Below, piece by piece: positions 52,614-63,600 of a DNA stretch of 64,000 nucleotides. How positions within the stretch are numbered: the first letter of the stretch is position 1; the number at the start of each line of letters is the position of its first letter. A program made the position numbers and the translations under genes. The notes under the pieces were generated by a model. That model saw only the letters and a program-made list of their open reading frames with translations. It made no database searches and was not told the origin of the DNA. Origin of the DNA: an uncultured Bacteroidota bacterium (GTDB lineage Bacteria; Bacteroidota; Bacteroidia; Chitinophagales; Chitinophagaceae); the NCBI GenBank assembly GCA_903905065.1, contig CAIVEW010000012.1, forward strand, positions 1 through 64,000, read 5' to 3'.

Positions 52614-53063
52614 TTATATCAAACAAGCAGTGCGACCGCGCCCCGGCGGCACCATCCAGGCGGCACCGAGTTTTCCTGCGGGTGTGGCAGTGTTCTTGTT
52701 GCCTGGCTTTTTTACGTTCCGGAAACGCAGGAACATGAGCACATCATTCATCTGGTCTGGGCTCATTTGTTTGGTAACGGCGTGGTTTTTTGGGTCGTGC
52801 CGCAGGAAGCGGGCAGAGTAATTGTCTATTTGCGCCGAAGTGAAATTGGGAATGCCGTCCTTTCCCTTGGTGAAGATACCGTGGCAACCAGAGCAGTTAG
52901 CTTTGAATAGTTCCTTTCCTTTGTTGCACTTATCCAGCATCTCATCGCGTTGTGCATTTGAAAGGGTTGGGGGAATATTATAAGTGATCTTATGGCTGCT
53001 GGCGCACTGTGTGAAAACCGCTGCGGCAAATAATAATAACAGGGTAGGGTATCGTTTATTCAT
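52614..53063 (-). CDS. Mono-heme c-type cytochrome
   Basis: A 149-residue exported protein. The N-terminal hydrophobic stretch ends in a possible lipobox (VFTQC, Cys20). One heme site, CSGCH, lies at residues 57-61. The distal Met is probably in TKQMSPDQMNDVLMFLR near residue 100. It is 16 bases downstream of the di-heme peroxidase gene and would donate electrons to it. The frame is open 11 codons upstream from a TTG; ATG 53063 is preferred as it opens the signal. The C-terminus (PAGKLGAAWMVPPGRG) is unusual. Confidence 0.85.
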   Translation of the reverse strand: MNKRYPTLLLLFAAAVFTQCASSHKITYNIPPTLSNAQRDEMLDKCNKGKELFKANCSGCHGIFTKGKDGIPNFTSAQIDNYSARFLRHDPKNHAVTKQMSPDQMNDVLMFLRFRNVKKPGNKNTATPAGKLGAAWMVPPGRGRTACLI

Positions 53064-53079
53064 TGGTTCTTTTCGTTTC

Positions 53080-54999
53080 TCAATATTCGCCGCCAACTTT
53101 TCTGTTGTTCAATTCCTTGTTGGAAGAAGCCGGTAATGCTTCCGGCGGCTTCTGGAAAATGATCTTTTCATTCAGGGAATGCATGAACGAAATTAATTCT
53201 TTTTTTTCCGAAGCAGTTAGTTTTAAGGAATCGGGAGAAAGCGTTTGGTTGGTAACGGAGAGTTTTTTTCCGATACCGCCGCCGGCATCATAAAATTCTA
53301 CCACCTGCTCCAGGGTGGTGAAAATGCCGTTGTGCATGTAAGGTTTGGTATATTCCGCGTTTCTGATAGATCCCGTCCTGAATGCATTCAGGGTCTCGTC
53401 GGCGGGGTTTATTTCATACCTGCCGCGGTCGGTGCTTAGTTTTTGGTAAGTGGTATCAGCGGGCACACCCAGTACCTCAAATTCGGAGCTAATATAAGGC
53501 GGTTTTACCCCGTTGAATTGCGGAACGAAATGGCATGTGGCGCAGCGGGCCTTGCCCATGAACAGGTTGAAGCCCTTTATGCTCTCCTGGCTGATGGGCT
53601 TGTTGTTGTTCATTGCTTCATCGAATGGGGCATAGTAATTGCTGAACTCGCTATAGTAATAAGTTACCGCCGAAACAATATGGTCGAACGAAATTTTGTT
53701 TTCCTCTGGGGTATACTTAAGAAATTTTTTGAACACGGTTTTATATTCTTTGCAGCTCAGTACCTTGGCAAGTATGTCTTCTTCCGTGCCACCCATTTCT
53801 ATCGGGTTGGTCATAACAGCCTTACCCTGCGCCTGCAGCGAGATGTGCTTGCCGTCAAGCATCAGCAGATGGTTGTAGATCACATTTACCAACGAAGGGG
53901 TATTCCTTGGCAGGCTTTCTTTTTTGTTGAACTGCAGGCTTGTCTGAACAGTAGTATCGGTGAAATACTGGGTGGATTTGTGGCAGGATATACAACTGCG
54001 CTGGTTGTTGCCGGAAAGAATAGGATCGTAGAAGAGCAACTTGCCCACGTGCTTTATTTCTTCGAGTGTTTCCGGGTCATTTACGAGGGAAAATATTCCT
54101 TTTGAATTTTGAGGCGTGTATAGCTGTTTATCAAAAATGGACGGCGCGTCATTATTCAAAGTATAATCATTGTAGCTTTTCGAAATGGCATTGTAGGTAT
54201 TAATAAGCTTTTGGTTGATAGCGAACAATGGGTTGACATAATCTTTGATGAAAGTATAATGGTCGAATTGCGTATGATCGGCGGGTTGCGCATTGACAAA
54301 AGCAATTGTTCTGTCGTAGAGATCCAGGTAGTTTTTTGTGAACGGCGTTGCAGGGAAGGACTGGTTGAAATCGGTGTAGATGCCTTTTATATCGGCCAGC
54401 ATGGAGCGCAGTTCAGGGATAACATTTTTAGGGTCGGGGCACTCAAAGGTGGTGGTATAGACGGCAGCGAGATTGAGCAGGAAGAGCCTGTTGGCGAGAA
54501 GGAAATGATCGAAGGTTTCTAACTGCCCGGTGATGGAGTCGGCCTGGAAGGTTTTGATGGCAGCCAGGGATCGATCAACCAGCCAGAGTAGTGTGTCCTT
54601 GTTTACAATGGAGTTACCTAGGTATATCTCGGCCAATGAGAGGCCTGCGCCTTCACGGCGATATGGTTTTTCAAACTTTTCGAATACCTCGTTTTCCCAT
54701 TCTACGGGCAGGGGGCCGTTGATCTTATTGTACATAACCGGCTCCAGGTAGCGCAGCCAGATGTCTATTCCCTTCAATTTTAACCGTGTATTACTGATGT
54801 CTTTCTTTATTTGTGCTTTACCAAGCGGAGATGCCAGGTCTGCATTTTTTATTTTGTCAAATAAGGAGCGGTCTGCATTTTCAAATTCGGCCACCGCATG
54901 CAGGTAATGCTTACGATAAACTGTTGGTTGTTTTTCTAAGGTAAACGAACAAATCACCAACGCCACAATCACAGATAATATCCGTATCTTTTTCATCAT
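53080..54999 (-). CDS. Di-heme cytochrome c peroxidase with helical N-terminal domain
   Basis: A 639-residue exported protein (638 from the second ATG). Signal peptide about residues 1-20. Residues ~25-300 form a helical domain without heme, perhaps related to imelysin/EfeO-type periplasmic helical domains, though I cannot confirm this. The peroxidase/MauG domain spans ~305-610, with CISCH (336-340), NPIEMGG, and CATCH (486-490), then PYMHNGIF. It is twice the size of the other di-heme protein at 45292-46338. It leads a minus-strand operon with cytochrome c (16 bases) and perhaps the GPx-like gene. Role: H2O2 reduction or oxidation of a partner. Confidence 0.88.
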   Translation of the reverse strand: MMKKIRILSVIVALVICSFTLEKQPTVYRKHYLHAVAEFENADRSLFDKIKNADLASPLGKAQIKKDISNTRLKLKGIDIWLRYLEPVMYNKINGPLPVEWENEVFEKFEKPYRREGAGLSLAEIYLGNSIVNKDTLLWLVDRSLAAIKTFQADSITGQLETFDHFLLANRLFLLNLAAVYTTTFECPDPKNVIPELRSMLADIKGIYTDFNQSFPATPFTKNYLDLYDRTIAFVNAQPADHTQFDHYTFIKDYVNPLFAINQKLINTYNAISKSYNDYTLNNDAPSIFDKQLYTPQNSKGIFSLVNDPETLEEIKHVGKLLFYDPILSGNNQRSCISCHKSTQYFTDTTVQTSLQFNKKESLPRNTPSLVNVIYNHLLMLDGKHISLQAQGKAVMTNPIEMGGTEEDILAKVLSCKEYKTVFKKFLKYTPEENKISFDHIVSAVTYYYSEFSNYYAPFDEAMNNNKPISQESIKGFNLFMGKARCATCHFVPQFNGVKPPYISSEFEVLGVPADTTYQKLSTDRGRYEINPADETLNAFRTGSIRNAEYTKPYMHNGIFTTLEQVVEFYDAGGGIGKKLSVTNQTLSPDSLKLTASEKKELISFMHSLNEKIIFQKPPEALPASSNKELNNRKVGGEY

Positions 55000-55242
55000 C
55001 GGTTTTGTTCTGGAAGATCAAATAGGGTTTGATTTGTCAAATGTAAGTGTGGTTTTTTAATTTATATGCAAAATACAATCTTGCCTTATATATTGCTATT
55101 GCATTCATGTTATGTAAAATTTACCCCTAAATAGCTCACTTTCACCCCTCATCGGGTGATTTTTTATATGGCTTTGTTAAATTACGGCTATTATTCCAAT
55201 CATAAAATTATTTACTATATGTATTTCTTCGCGAAAGGCATG

Positions 55243-58200
55243 ATGAAGCATTGTGCATTGCTGCTCCCTATTCTTTTTTATGCCGGCACATCAGTTAGTG
55301 CGCAGCAATCAAAGACTGACAAAACAATTCTGTCAATCGAAAAAAACAAGGTGGATAACTCGCCTGTTTCGATAACGTTTTCGCAAAATGCAAACTGGAA
55401 AGCCTCCCAGGCACAGGAGATTTTCAGGAAATACCTGGGTATTGATGGCGTGGATACGAAAATGCAGTTGCTGTACTCCACCACCACAAAAATGAAAATA
55501 ACGTCGGACCGTTATACTGAATACTACAAGGGTATTAAAATAACTGCGGGCAGCTTTACATTGATGAGCAAGGATGGCCGGGTGGGTTTTATGACCGGGA
55601 ATTATTACTCAGTTGATAATTCTGTTTCTACGGTGCCAGCTATCTCTGCCAGTGCAGCATTTGCAAATGCGCTGAGCTTTGTGGGCGCGGAAAAATATAT
55701 GTGGCAGGACCCGGCGGAAGAAGCGAACATTAAGAACCAATATCACAATCCGGATACGTCCTACATGCCGAAAGGCCAGCTCGAGCTAATAGAAGATTAT
55801 AACAGCGGCAAGGATGATCGTAAGCTGCACCTGGCGTGGTCTTTCGATATTTATGCCATACGCCCAATGAGCAGGCAGGTAGTATATGTAGATGCGGTAA
55901 CAGGCAAGGTACTCTTTTCCAATTCTCTTATCAAACATACTGCAGTAACGGGGCATTCGGAGTACAGCGGCGTGATACCGTTCCAGACATCGCATGTCGG
56001 CACTACATATGAATTGTTTGACTCAACAAGGGGAAATGGAGTGCATACGTTGAATATGCACAACGGGACCAGTTATGGTGCAGCGACAGAATTTACATCG
56101 GCAGCGGACACCTGGCCTAGCAGCGCAGCAGATACTGTGGCCCTTGACGCCCACTGGGGCGGGGAGATCGTGTATGACTACTGGAAAAACGTGCAGGGTC
56201 GGCTTAGCTGGGACAATCTCAACGGCATACTGAAGCAGTATGTACATTACTCCAATGCCTATGACAACGCTTTCTGGGACGGATCTGAAATGAATTACGG
56301 CGATGGCAGCGGCTGTGCCGGTGGCGGGTTCACTCCGCTGGTAAGCCTTGATGTAACGGCCCATGAAATAGGGCACGGTGTGTGCCAGGCTACTTGTAAC
56401 CTGATCTACTCTAAAGAGTCCGGCGGAATAGACGAAGGGTTGAGCGATTGCTGGGGCGCTACTATTGAGAACTGGGGCAACCCGCACGAAGTGGATGCAG
56501 TTGCCAAACAAACCTGGTGGATGGGCGAGGAAATAGGCTGTGGTACACCGCTGCGCAGGCTGGATTATCCGAAGCTGTTTGGCCTGCCCGATACTTACCT
56601 GGGCACTAACTGGTATAGCGTGACTACGTGCACCCCAAGCGGCGCAAATGATCAGTGCGGGGTACATACAAATATGGGTGTGATCAGCAAGTGGTATTAC
56701 TTGCTGACTGTGGGCGGATCAGGAACAAACGATCTGGCAAATAGTTATACAGTATCGGGACAGGGTTTTACTGTTTCCCAAAACATATTGTACCAGACCG
56801 AACTGATATTGGCTAATAATGCCACTTACCCGGTATTGCGCACTACCTCCATCGCCGCAGCTACTACTCTTTACGGGGCATGCTCTGCGGAAGTGCAGGC
56901 TGTTACTGACGCATGGTATGCGGTTGGTGTTGGCGCCCAGTTTGTGCCCTGCACACCGCAGATCGGGTTTACGAATACGCTCATGCATGTTTCCGAAAAT
57001 GCATCAACTACAGCATGTCCTGCAACCAAGACGATCACTATTGGCATGAAGCCCTATGGCCCTGCGATAACCGGTGGAACCCCAACAGTAAATGTACTTA
57101 TTGCGCCGGGAGGCACCGGTGTAATTGGTGTCGATTATTCCTTAGTTGTTTCATCGCTTAGCTGGGCAACCGGTGACACATCCACGAAGTATGCTACCAT
57201 GACGATCGCGGATAACGGGGCAGTAAATGATAACAAATCTTTCCAACTGGCATTTACGCTAAGTACTGGTGGTAGTGATGCCACGATCTCACCTACCAAT
57301 GATACTATGACCGTCTTCGTAGATAATGACGACAGTGTGCCATTACTGGGTGGGGTAACTTATCCGATACTTAATGCAGGGACACTGGTGACTTCTAATC
57401 TGACGTCAGCTTTCAACGGCCTTGACAGAAGAGCACATGAACAATTCCTGCTTTTCGCAAGTGAGTTGTCTGCGGCTGGTGTACGAAAGGGTGCGCCTAT
57501 CTCGCAGATCGCATTCAATATTACTACGAAGGCGTCGACTGCGCCATATATTGGTTATACCATCAGTATGGGCAACACAGCGTTGACAGATCTTGGGACC
57601 GCGTTTGCCACCGGCCTCACTCAAGTGTTTACCGGTAACGTTACTACGAATCTTGGCTTGGATTCCATCAACTTTACTACCAATTTCACCTGGGACGGAG
57701 TGAGCAATGTAGCGGTGGAAGTATGTTATGGACAAAATGCAGCAGCATTCACCGGCAATGACAAGATGGACGGGATACAGGAAGGACCAATAGTATTTGA
57801 TAACAATATTACCAATGGTGGTACCGGAACAGGGTGCACATTGGGTTACAATGCAGCTACACAGAACACCGCGCGGCCTGTGGTGCGATTCAAGCAAACC
57901 GTGCCTCCTACGCATATCGAAACAGTTGCTGCGAGTACACATACGTGGGATGTACATGCGGGGCAGGAAGTTTATTTTTATACAGCCACCGGCGATACCA
58001 ACCTGATAGCGGGGCTTAATAATATCACTGCCGACCTTGGTTGTGTGACTGCTACGGTAACACAGGCGGGGGTTGGTTTTGTTCCTGCGGTTTTCTCCTC
58101 GATCAACAGGTCGCTTAAGGAAATAGCCATAACGCCTACTACAGGTGCTGCAACGACTTCATATGATGCAACGATGTACCTGACCAATACTGAGCTCAAT

Positions 58201-60417
58201 GGTGTTGCCGCGGGTACGTTGTACCTGCTGAAAACAGACGAACCTACCGATGCGACGATAACTCCGGCAAATTCGATCGAGGTAACGCCAACGCTGCTTA
58301 CCGGTACAAACTATGTAGGCTTTAAGGGCTCGTTTACCGGCTTCTCAAGGTTCTTCCTGGTGGATGGACCGATATGCCAGGCGCCGCCTGCCGCAATTAC
58401 CGCTGCGGGATCAACCACTATTTGCCCGACCGGCAGCGTGGTGCTAAATGCGAATACGGGTACCGGCATTATTTATCAGTGGGAAGTTGGCGGAGTAGCC
58501 ATCTCGGGCGCAACTACTTCCAGCTATACGGCAACCACTGGTGGGAGCTATACGGTTATGGAATACAAAACGGCCGGGTGCGATAGTACTTCATTACCGG
58601 TAACAGTAACTGTCGGTGCGCTATCCGCCGGTACGGTCACAGGTGTTGGTACTGTATGTATCGGGCTAACGACACCACTTACAGATGCAACCACAGGCGG
58701 CGTATGGAGCAGCGGCGCGCCAGCGATAGCCACAGTAGATGTAACTGGCCTCGTATCCGGCGTTACTGCGGGAACTGCAATTATATCGTATAGTGTTACA
58801 AATACATGCGGTACTGCTTTTGCAACAACTATTGTAACCGTTGCCGGCCCTACCGCGGTACCACCAATAGCAGGGACGCTTACCGTATGTGCTGGCAGTC
58901 AAACAGATCTTTCTGACGCAGCGGCTACGGGCACATGGAGCAGCGGAAACCCAGGGGTAGCGACTGTAGATGCTTTTGGCGTGGTTACGGGCGCAAGTGC
59001 AGGCACTGCCGTGATCAACTATGCGGTGACCACTTCCGGTTGCACGTCAAGTGCTGCGGCTACCGTTACCGTAAATGCATTGCCTGCTGTGACCATTAGC
59101 CCCGCAGGCCCGATTACGTTATGCCTTGGTTCAAGCGCTACGTTAACGGCCTCATCGGCTACCGGTATCAGCTACCAGTGGCAGGCAGGAGGATCGGACA
59201 TTGTTGGCGCTACCAGCCTCACCTACAGCTCGTCGACCACCGAAAATTATGGTGTAGTTGTTACGGATGCCAACGGCTGTAAGGGTTCTTCGGTCCTCGT
59301 GTCGGTAACAGTGGGTTCCACAGCTTTGGTCCCATCTGTTAGTATTACCTCAAGTCTCGGAGATACAGTTTGTATGCCTGCGCCGTCTGAGACGTTTACA
59401 GCAAATCCTGTAAACGGCGGAGTAACACCTGCCTACCAGTGGAGTGTCAATGGAACTGTTGTGGGGGCAGGAGCTACCTACACTTATGTGCCAAATGGCG
59501 GTGATGTGGTGACTTGCCTGCTAACCAGCAGTGCAGGCTGCGCCACACCGGATACCGCAAGCGCAAGTATAGTAATGACAGTAAGCCCGCTGATGACGCC
59601 ATCTGTGAGCATTACGTCGATACATAGCGATAGCACCTGTACCAACGATACGGTACAGTTTATTGCTGTTCCGCTTTATGGCGGTACAGCCCCTACTTAT
59701 TTGTGGACGGAAAACGGCACGAATGTAGCAACCGGGCCATACTACATATATCCTCCGCATGACGGGGATACTTTGATACTGACCATGACGAGCAATTATC
59801 CTTGTCTTGCTACAAGTGTTGCAGTTAGTAATGTGTTTGTAGTGCATGTTTTTGCTCCGTCAACCAATGACCTGTCCGTGTTTGTGACCCAGTCGAGCAT
59901 AGCGGCGGGTTCGGTGGATACATTCATTGCAATCGCCAGCGGAGCAGGCGCAACGCCGGCCTTCCAGTGGTATATCAATGGCACACCGGTAGTTGGGGCA
60001 ACATCCGCAATGTATATCACCGATTCTCTGAGAGATGGACAAATAGTAAACTGCCGGGAGACCAGCAGCTTCGTGTGCTCCGATCCTAATACGGTGACCA
60101 GCGGAGGCATTTCGGTATCGGTAGCGGCAACGGGTATTCAGCAGGTAGCCGGTATCAGCAGCTTCACTTTGTTGCCTAACCCCAATGCCGGATCATTTAC
60201 TATAAAGGGATACCTGCTGACGTCGGGCGACCAGAATGCGGAAATAGCGATCACGGATATGCTTGGCCAGACCATTTACACGAGGAGTATTGCAGCCAGC
60301 AACGGTAAGATCAACCAGCAGGTAAATCTTGGCAACACGATAGCCAACGGAATGTACCTGGTGAGTATTACATCAGGCGATGGACATGTTGTCTTCCATG
60401 TAGTGATCGATAAATAG
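55243..60417 (+). CDS. M4 (thermolysin-type) metalloprotease with Calx-beta and Ig-like domains and T9SS tail
   Basis: A 1724-residue secreted protease. Signal peptide about residues 1-20 (ending SVSAQQ); FTP/PepSY-type propeptide (about 30-220); M4 catalytic domain with the zinc motif HEIGH (His374, Glu375, His378) and the third ligand Glu398 in GGIDEGLSD. A Calx-beta-like unit follows (about 590-690), then a region of unknown fold, then Ig-like units including two Big_2-like ones (about 1125-1275). Three SVSITS-type units follow, paralogous to 48579-51791, and a T9SS type A sorting domain ends it (LLPNPNAGSFTIKG). The frame is open from a GTG at 55156; ATG 55243 (or 55240) opens the signal peptide. 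A strong terminator follows. Confidence 0.92.
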   Translation: MKHCALLLPILFYAGTSVSAQQSKTDKTILSIEKNKVDNSPVSITFSQNANWKASQAQEIFRKYLGIDGVDTKMQLLYSTTTKMKITSDRYTEYYKGIKITAGSFTLMSKDGRVGFMTGNYYSVDNSVSTVPAISASAAFANALSFVGAEKYMWQDPAEEANIKNQYHNPDTSYMPKGQLELIEDYNSGKDDRKLHLAWSFDIYAIRPMSRQVVYVDAVTGKVLFSNSLIKHTAVTGHSEYSGVIPFQTSHVGTTYELFDSTRGNGVHTLNMHNGTSYGAATEFTSAADTWPSSAADTVALDAHWGGEIVYDYWKNVQGRLSWDNLNGILKQYVHYSNAYDNAFWDGSEMNYGDGSGCAGGGFTPLVSLDVTAHEIGHGVCQATCNLIYSKESGGIDEGLSDCWGATIENWGNPHEVDAVAKQTWWMGEEIGCGTPLRRLDYPKLFGLPDTYLGTNWYSVTTCTPSGANDQCGVHTNMGVISKWYYLLTVGGSGTNDLANSYTVSGQGFTVSQNILYQTELILANNATYPVLRTTSIAAATTLYGACSAEVQAVTDAWYAVGVGAQFVPCTPQIGFTNTLMHVSENASTTACPATKTITIGMKPYGPAITGGTPTVNVLIAPGGTGVIGVDYSLVVSSLSWATGDTSTKYATMTIADNGAVNDNKSFQLAFTLSTGGSDATISPTNDTMTVFVDNDDSVPLLGGVTYPILNAGTLVTSNLTSAFNGLDRRAHEQFLLFASELSAAGVRKGAPISQIAFNITTKASTAPYIGYTISMGNTALTDLGTAFATGLTQVFTGNVTTNLGLDSINFTTNFTWDGVSNVAVEVCYGQNAAAFTGNDKMDGIQEGPIVFDNNITNGGTGTGCTLGYNAATQNTARPVVRFKQTVPPTHIETVAASTHTWDVHAGQEVYFYTATGDTNLIAGLNNITADLGCVTATVTQAGVGFVPAVFSSINRSLKEIAITPTTGAATTSYDATMYLTNTELNGVAAGTLYLLKTDEPTDATITPANSIEVTPTLLTGTNYVGFKGSFTGFSRFFLVDGPICQAPPAAITAAGSTTICPTGSVVLNANTGTGIIYQWEVGGVAISGATTSSYTATTGGSYTVMEYKTAGCDSTSLPVTVTVGALSAGTVTGVGTVCIGLTTPLTDATTGGVWSSGAPAIATVDVTGLVSGVTAGTAIISYSVTNTCGTAFATTIVTVAGPTAVPPIAGTLTVCAGSQTDLSDAAATGTWSSGNPGVATVDAFGVVTGASAGTAVINYAVTTSGCTSSAAATVTVNALPAVTISPAGPITLCLGSSATLTASSATGISYQWQAGGSDIVGATSLTYSSSTTENYGVVVTDANGCKGSSVLVSVTVGSTALVPSVSITSSLGDTVCMPAPSETFTANPVNGGVTPAYQWSVNGTVVGAGATYTYVPNGGDVVTCLLTSSAGCATPDTASASIVMTVSPLMTPSVSITSIHSDSTCTNDTVQFIAVPLYGGTAPTYLWTENGTNVATGPYYIYPPHDGDTLILTMTSNYPCLATSVAVSNVFVVHVFAPSTNDLSVFVTQSSIAAGSVDTFIAIASGAGATPAFQWYINGTPVVGATSAMYITDSLRDGQIVNCRETSSFVCSDPNTVTSGGISVSVAATGIQQVAGISSFTLLPNPNAGSFTIKGYLLTSGDQNAEIAITDMLGQTIYTRSIAASNGKINQQVNLGNTIANGMYLVSITSGDGHVVFHVVIDK

Positions 60418-60438
60418 TTAAAGCCGCATAATTTTTTA

Positions 60439-60474
60439 AAAGAAAAGCGCTCGCAGTGAGCGCTTTTCTTTTAA
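60439..60474 (+). terminator. Intrinsic terminator of the M4 protease gene
   Basis: AGAAAAGCGCTC pairs perfectly with GAGCGCTTTTCT around GCAGT and runs into TTT. It lies 23 bases after the stop. Confidence 0.9.
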
Positions 60475-60581
60475 TTGAAAGTTAAACACTGAGTGAAATA
60501 GGCGCTATACCACTGATCCAAATGCCTAAAGTTTAAATCGTTGATAAATTAAAACCGGGTCGGGCTGACCCTAATCTTTCC

Positions 60582-60589
60582 TATCTTTG
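60582..60589 (+). promoter_or_regulatory. -7 box TATCTTTG of the last gene
   Basis: A perfect TAnnTTTG element 18 bases before the ATG at 60608. Confidence 0.55.
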
Positions 60590-60607
60590 AAGAAATATAT
60601 AATACGG

Positions 60608-63600
60608 ATGAGAATAAGCAAATTTTACGCACTCGTAATAGGCCTCTTGTTATTATCTAATCCGCTGTCCGCGCAAGTAATTGTGGGGCATGGGCATGAA
60701 GAAATCAGAGGTGAAATGAATTTCACTGACCTGGCGAATCATTACCTTGCTCACCCCGACCCATTCGTTGTGCAGGAACCCGATAATGACGAAGATGAAA
60801 ACGAGCGCCCGCCGCATGGTCCTGCGCTGGATCCTTCATTGATATTCTACAGGCCCACGCCACCGTCTGGTGTTCCCCATTTTACGTTCTCACCGCCCAC
60901 ATTGCCAGTATCTCCAGCCCCAACGGACACGTTTGAGGCTGTGCTCGACCCCGGCACAGTTATTCCGCCGGACACACATGGGGCAGTAGATTCCAATTAT
61001 TGTATTACCACTATAAACAGTAATGTGCGCATACAGACAAGGGCAAGCGCTACCGTTTCCACGGTATCGCTGAATGCCTTCTGGGCGTCTATCGTTGGAT
61101 CTGGCTCTTATGATCCGAGGATACATTATGATGCAACGAGCAACCGCTGGATATTTATCACCGACTGGGGCGCTCAATCAGCCACATCCTCAATACTTAT
61201 AGCTGTGTCCAAGACAAGTAATCCTACGGGCGGCTGGTGGATGTTCAAAGTGCTGGTGGATGCTACGGGTGTTAGCTGGCTTGATTATCCCGAAGTTGGA
61301 TTTAATGGCAAATGGGTGACCGTCACCGGGAACCTTTTTCCTGTTACCGGCACGGGCTACAATGGCGCAAAGGTTTTCGCATTTAATAAAGCAAACCTTC
61401 TTGCAGGTACGAGCGCCACTTACACCAGTTTTACACAGGCCACGTCTTTTTCTATCGCCCCGGCGATAACTTATGATGTTGCCGAACAAAACCAGTACAT
61501 GATAGAAAGCTGGGACGGAACAGCGACTGGTGGTGGGCAAATGCAATTATGGAAGATATCCGGCGCAGTCGGTTCAGAGACAATGACGTCTGTAGGCTTC
61601 CCTGCATCCGCGGGCTTCAACTGGCAGGGTGAATCGAATGCAATTACCGGCACTGCAGGGGCGGACTTCGTGCCGCAATTGGGTACGGCCAACCTGATAC
61701 AAGCCAACGATGACCGTATAACCCAAATGATACAGATGAATGGCAAGCTATGGTTCGCCCATGAAGTTTTCCTGCCCTACAGTACTACAGTGAACCCTAC
61801 CCGTGTTTCGGTTCAGTGGTGGCAGATAGATACCCTGGGGGTTCCTGCGCAAATAGGACTGATAGACGATCCATCGGCGACCAACAACAATTTTTACACC
61901 TTCCCGACGGTGGCTGTGAATACGACTAACGATGCGCTGATCGGTTTCTCGGTTACTTCAAAGCTGATACATCCATGCGCTGCATATGCTTTGCATATGC
62001 ACACAGATGCGGTGGACTCGATGAGGCCCGCGTTTATCTACCGTCATGGACAAAATACTTACTTTAAGAATTTCGGCAGCACACGCGACCGTTGGGGCGA
62101 TTATTCCGGCACAGTACTGGATCCGCTGAACAGTACCGACTTCTGGACCATCCAGGAGTGCAGTGCGGCCGCTACTAATACCTGGGATACGTGGTGGGCC
62201 TACGTGAAAGTATGTGTGCCTCCGGTGGCAACAATCACCCCTGTTGGCGCTACTTCTGTTTGCTCGCCTGCCACGGTAGTGCTGAATGCGAATACCGGCA
62301 CAGGGCTTACCTATCAATGGGAGCAGGGCGGAGCGGCAATCGCCGGGGCTACAACTTCTTCTTATACCGCTACGGTTACTGGTACCTACAATGTTATTGT
62401 GTACAACAGTGCTACTTGTGACAGTGTTTCGCTGCCCGTGGTTGTTTCCGTTAATCCGTTACCATCGGCTATTTTGGGTACACTTACTATGTGTGCAGGT
62501 TCGGGTACCAGCCTGAGCGATGCAACCGGCGGCGGCACCTGGAGCAGTGTGACTACCGGAGTGGCTACTATAGCCACCTCTGGCGCTGTAACTGGTGTCT
62601 CTGCTGGTACTTCTACGATCTCTTATACGCTGGCAACAGGTTGCGCCGCCACCGCAATAGTTACGGTAAACGGGCTTCCCGGCGCAACTATTACGCCGGC
62701 CGGGTCGACGACATTCTGTACGGGCGGGAGCGTCGTGCTTAACGCCAATACCGGTGCAGGGCTTACCTACCAGTGGCAGTTGGGCGGAGGTAATATTAGC
62801 GGGGCAACGCTTTCTTCCTATACGGCAACATTGGGAGGCAACTATACCGTTATTGTGAGCGGGGCAGGCTGTAGTTCTACGTCTGCGATCACTACCATAA
62901 CGGTAGGTACACCTCCGGCTGCGACCATCACTCCTGAAGGACCAACCACATTCTGCACGGGTGGTAACGTGATACTTGACGCCAATACAGGGGCAGGATA
63001 TACCTACCAATGGCAGTTAGGTGGTGGTAACATCGCAGGTGCCACTACTTCTTCTTATACCGCTACATTGGCGGGCAATTACACTGTGATCGTTTACAAC
63101 AGTGGATGCAATTCAACCTCACTGATCACAACAGTGACGATCACTGCGGGACCGGGTGCAACTATTACACCGGCAGGCCCCACAACATTCTGCCCGGGCG
63201 GCAGCGTGTTGCTTGATGCCAATACCGGTGCAGGCATTACATACCAGTGGCTGCTTGGCGGTGTGAGCATCCCGGGTGCAACGGCCGCAAGCTATACAGC
63301 CACTACGGGCGGTAACTATGCGGTCATTGTGAGCCAGGGGACTTGCGTGGTTACCTCCGCTAGTACTACCGTTAATGTGCTTAGTCTGCCGACAGTGACC
63401 CCTGTAAATGGTACGTCCAATATTTGCACCGGGCAAACAACCTCGTTAACAGATGCTACGGCAGCCGGTACCTGGAGCAGCAGTGATGCAACTATTGCCT
63501 CGGTAGATGCAACCGGCAACGTGACTGGCATTAACCCCGGAACCGCTACGATAACTTATACAGAGTCTAATATTTGCGGCAGCGCAACGGCAACTTTTGC

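Noticed and set aside
55156-55242. GTG start at 55156 for the M4 protease
   Set aside because: The 29 extra residues would bury the signal peptide; ATG 55243 (or 55240) puts it at the N-terminus.
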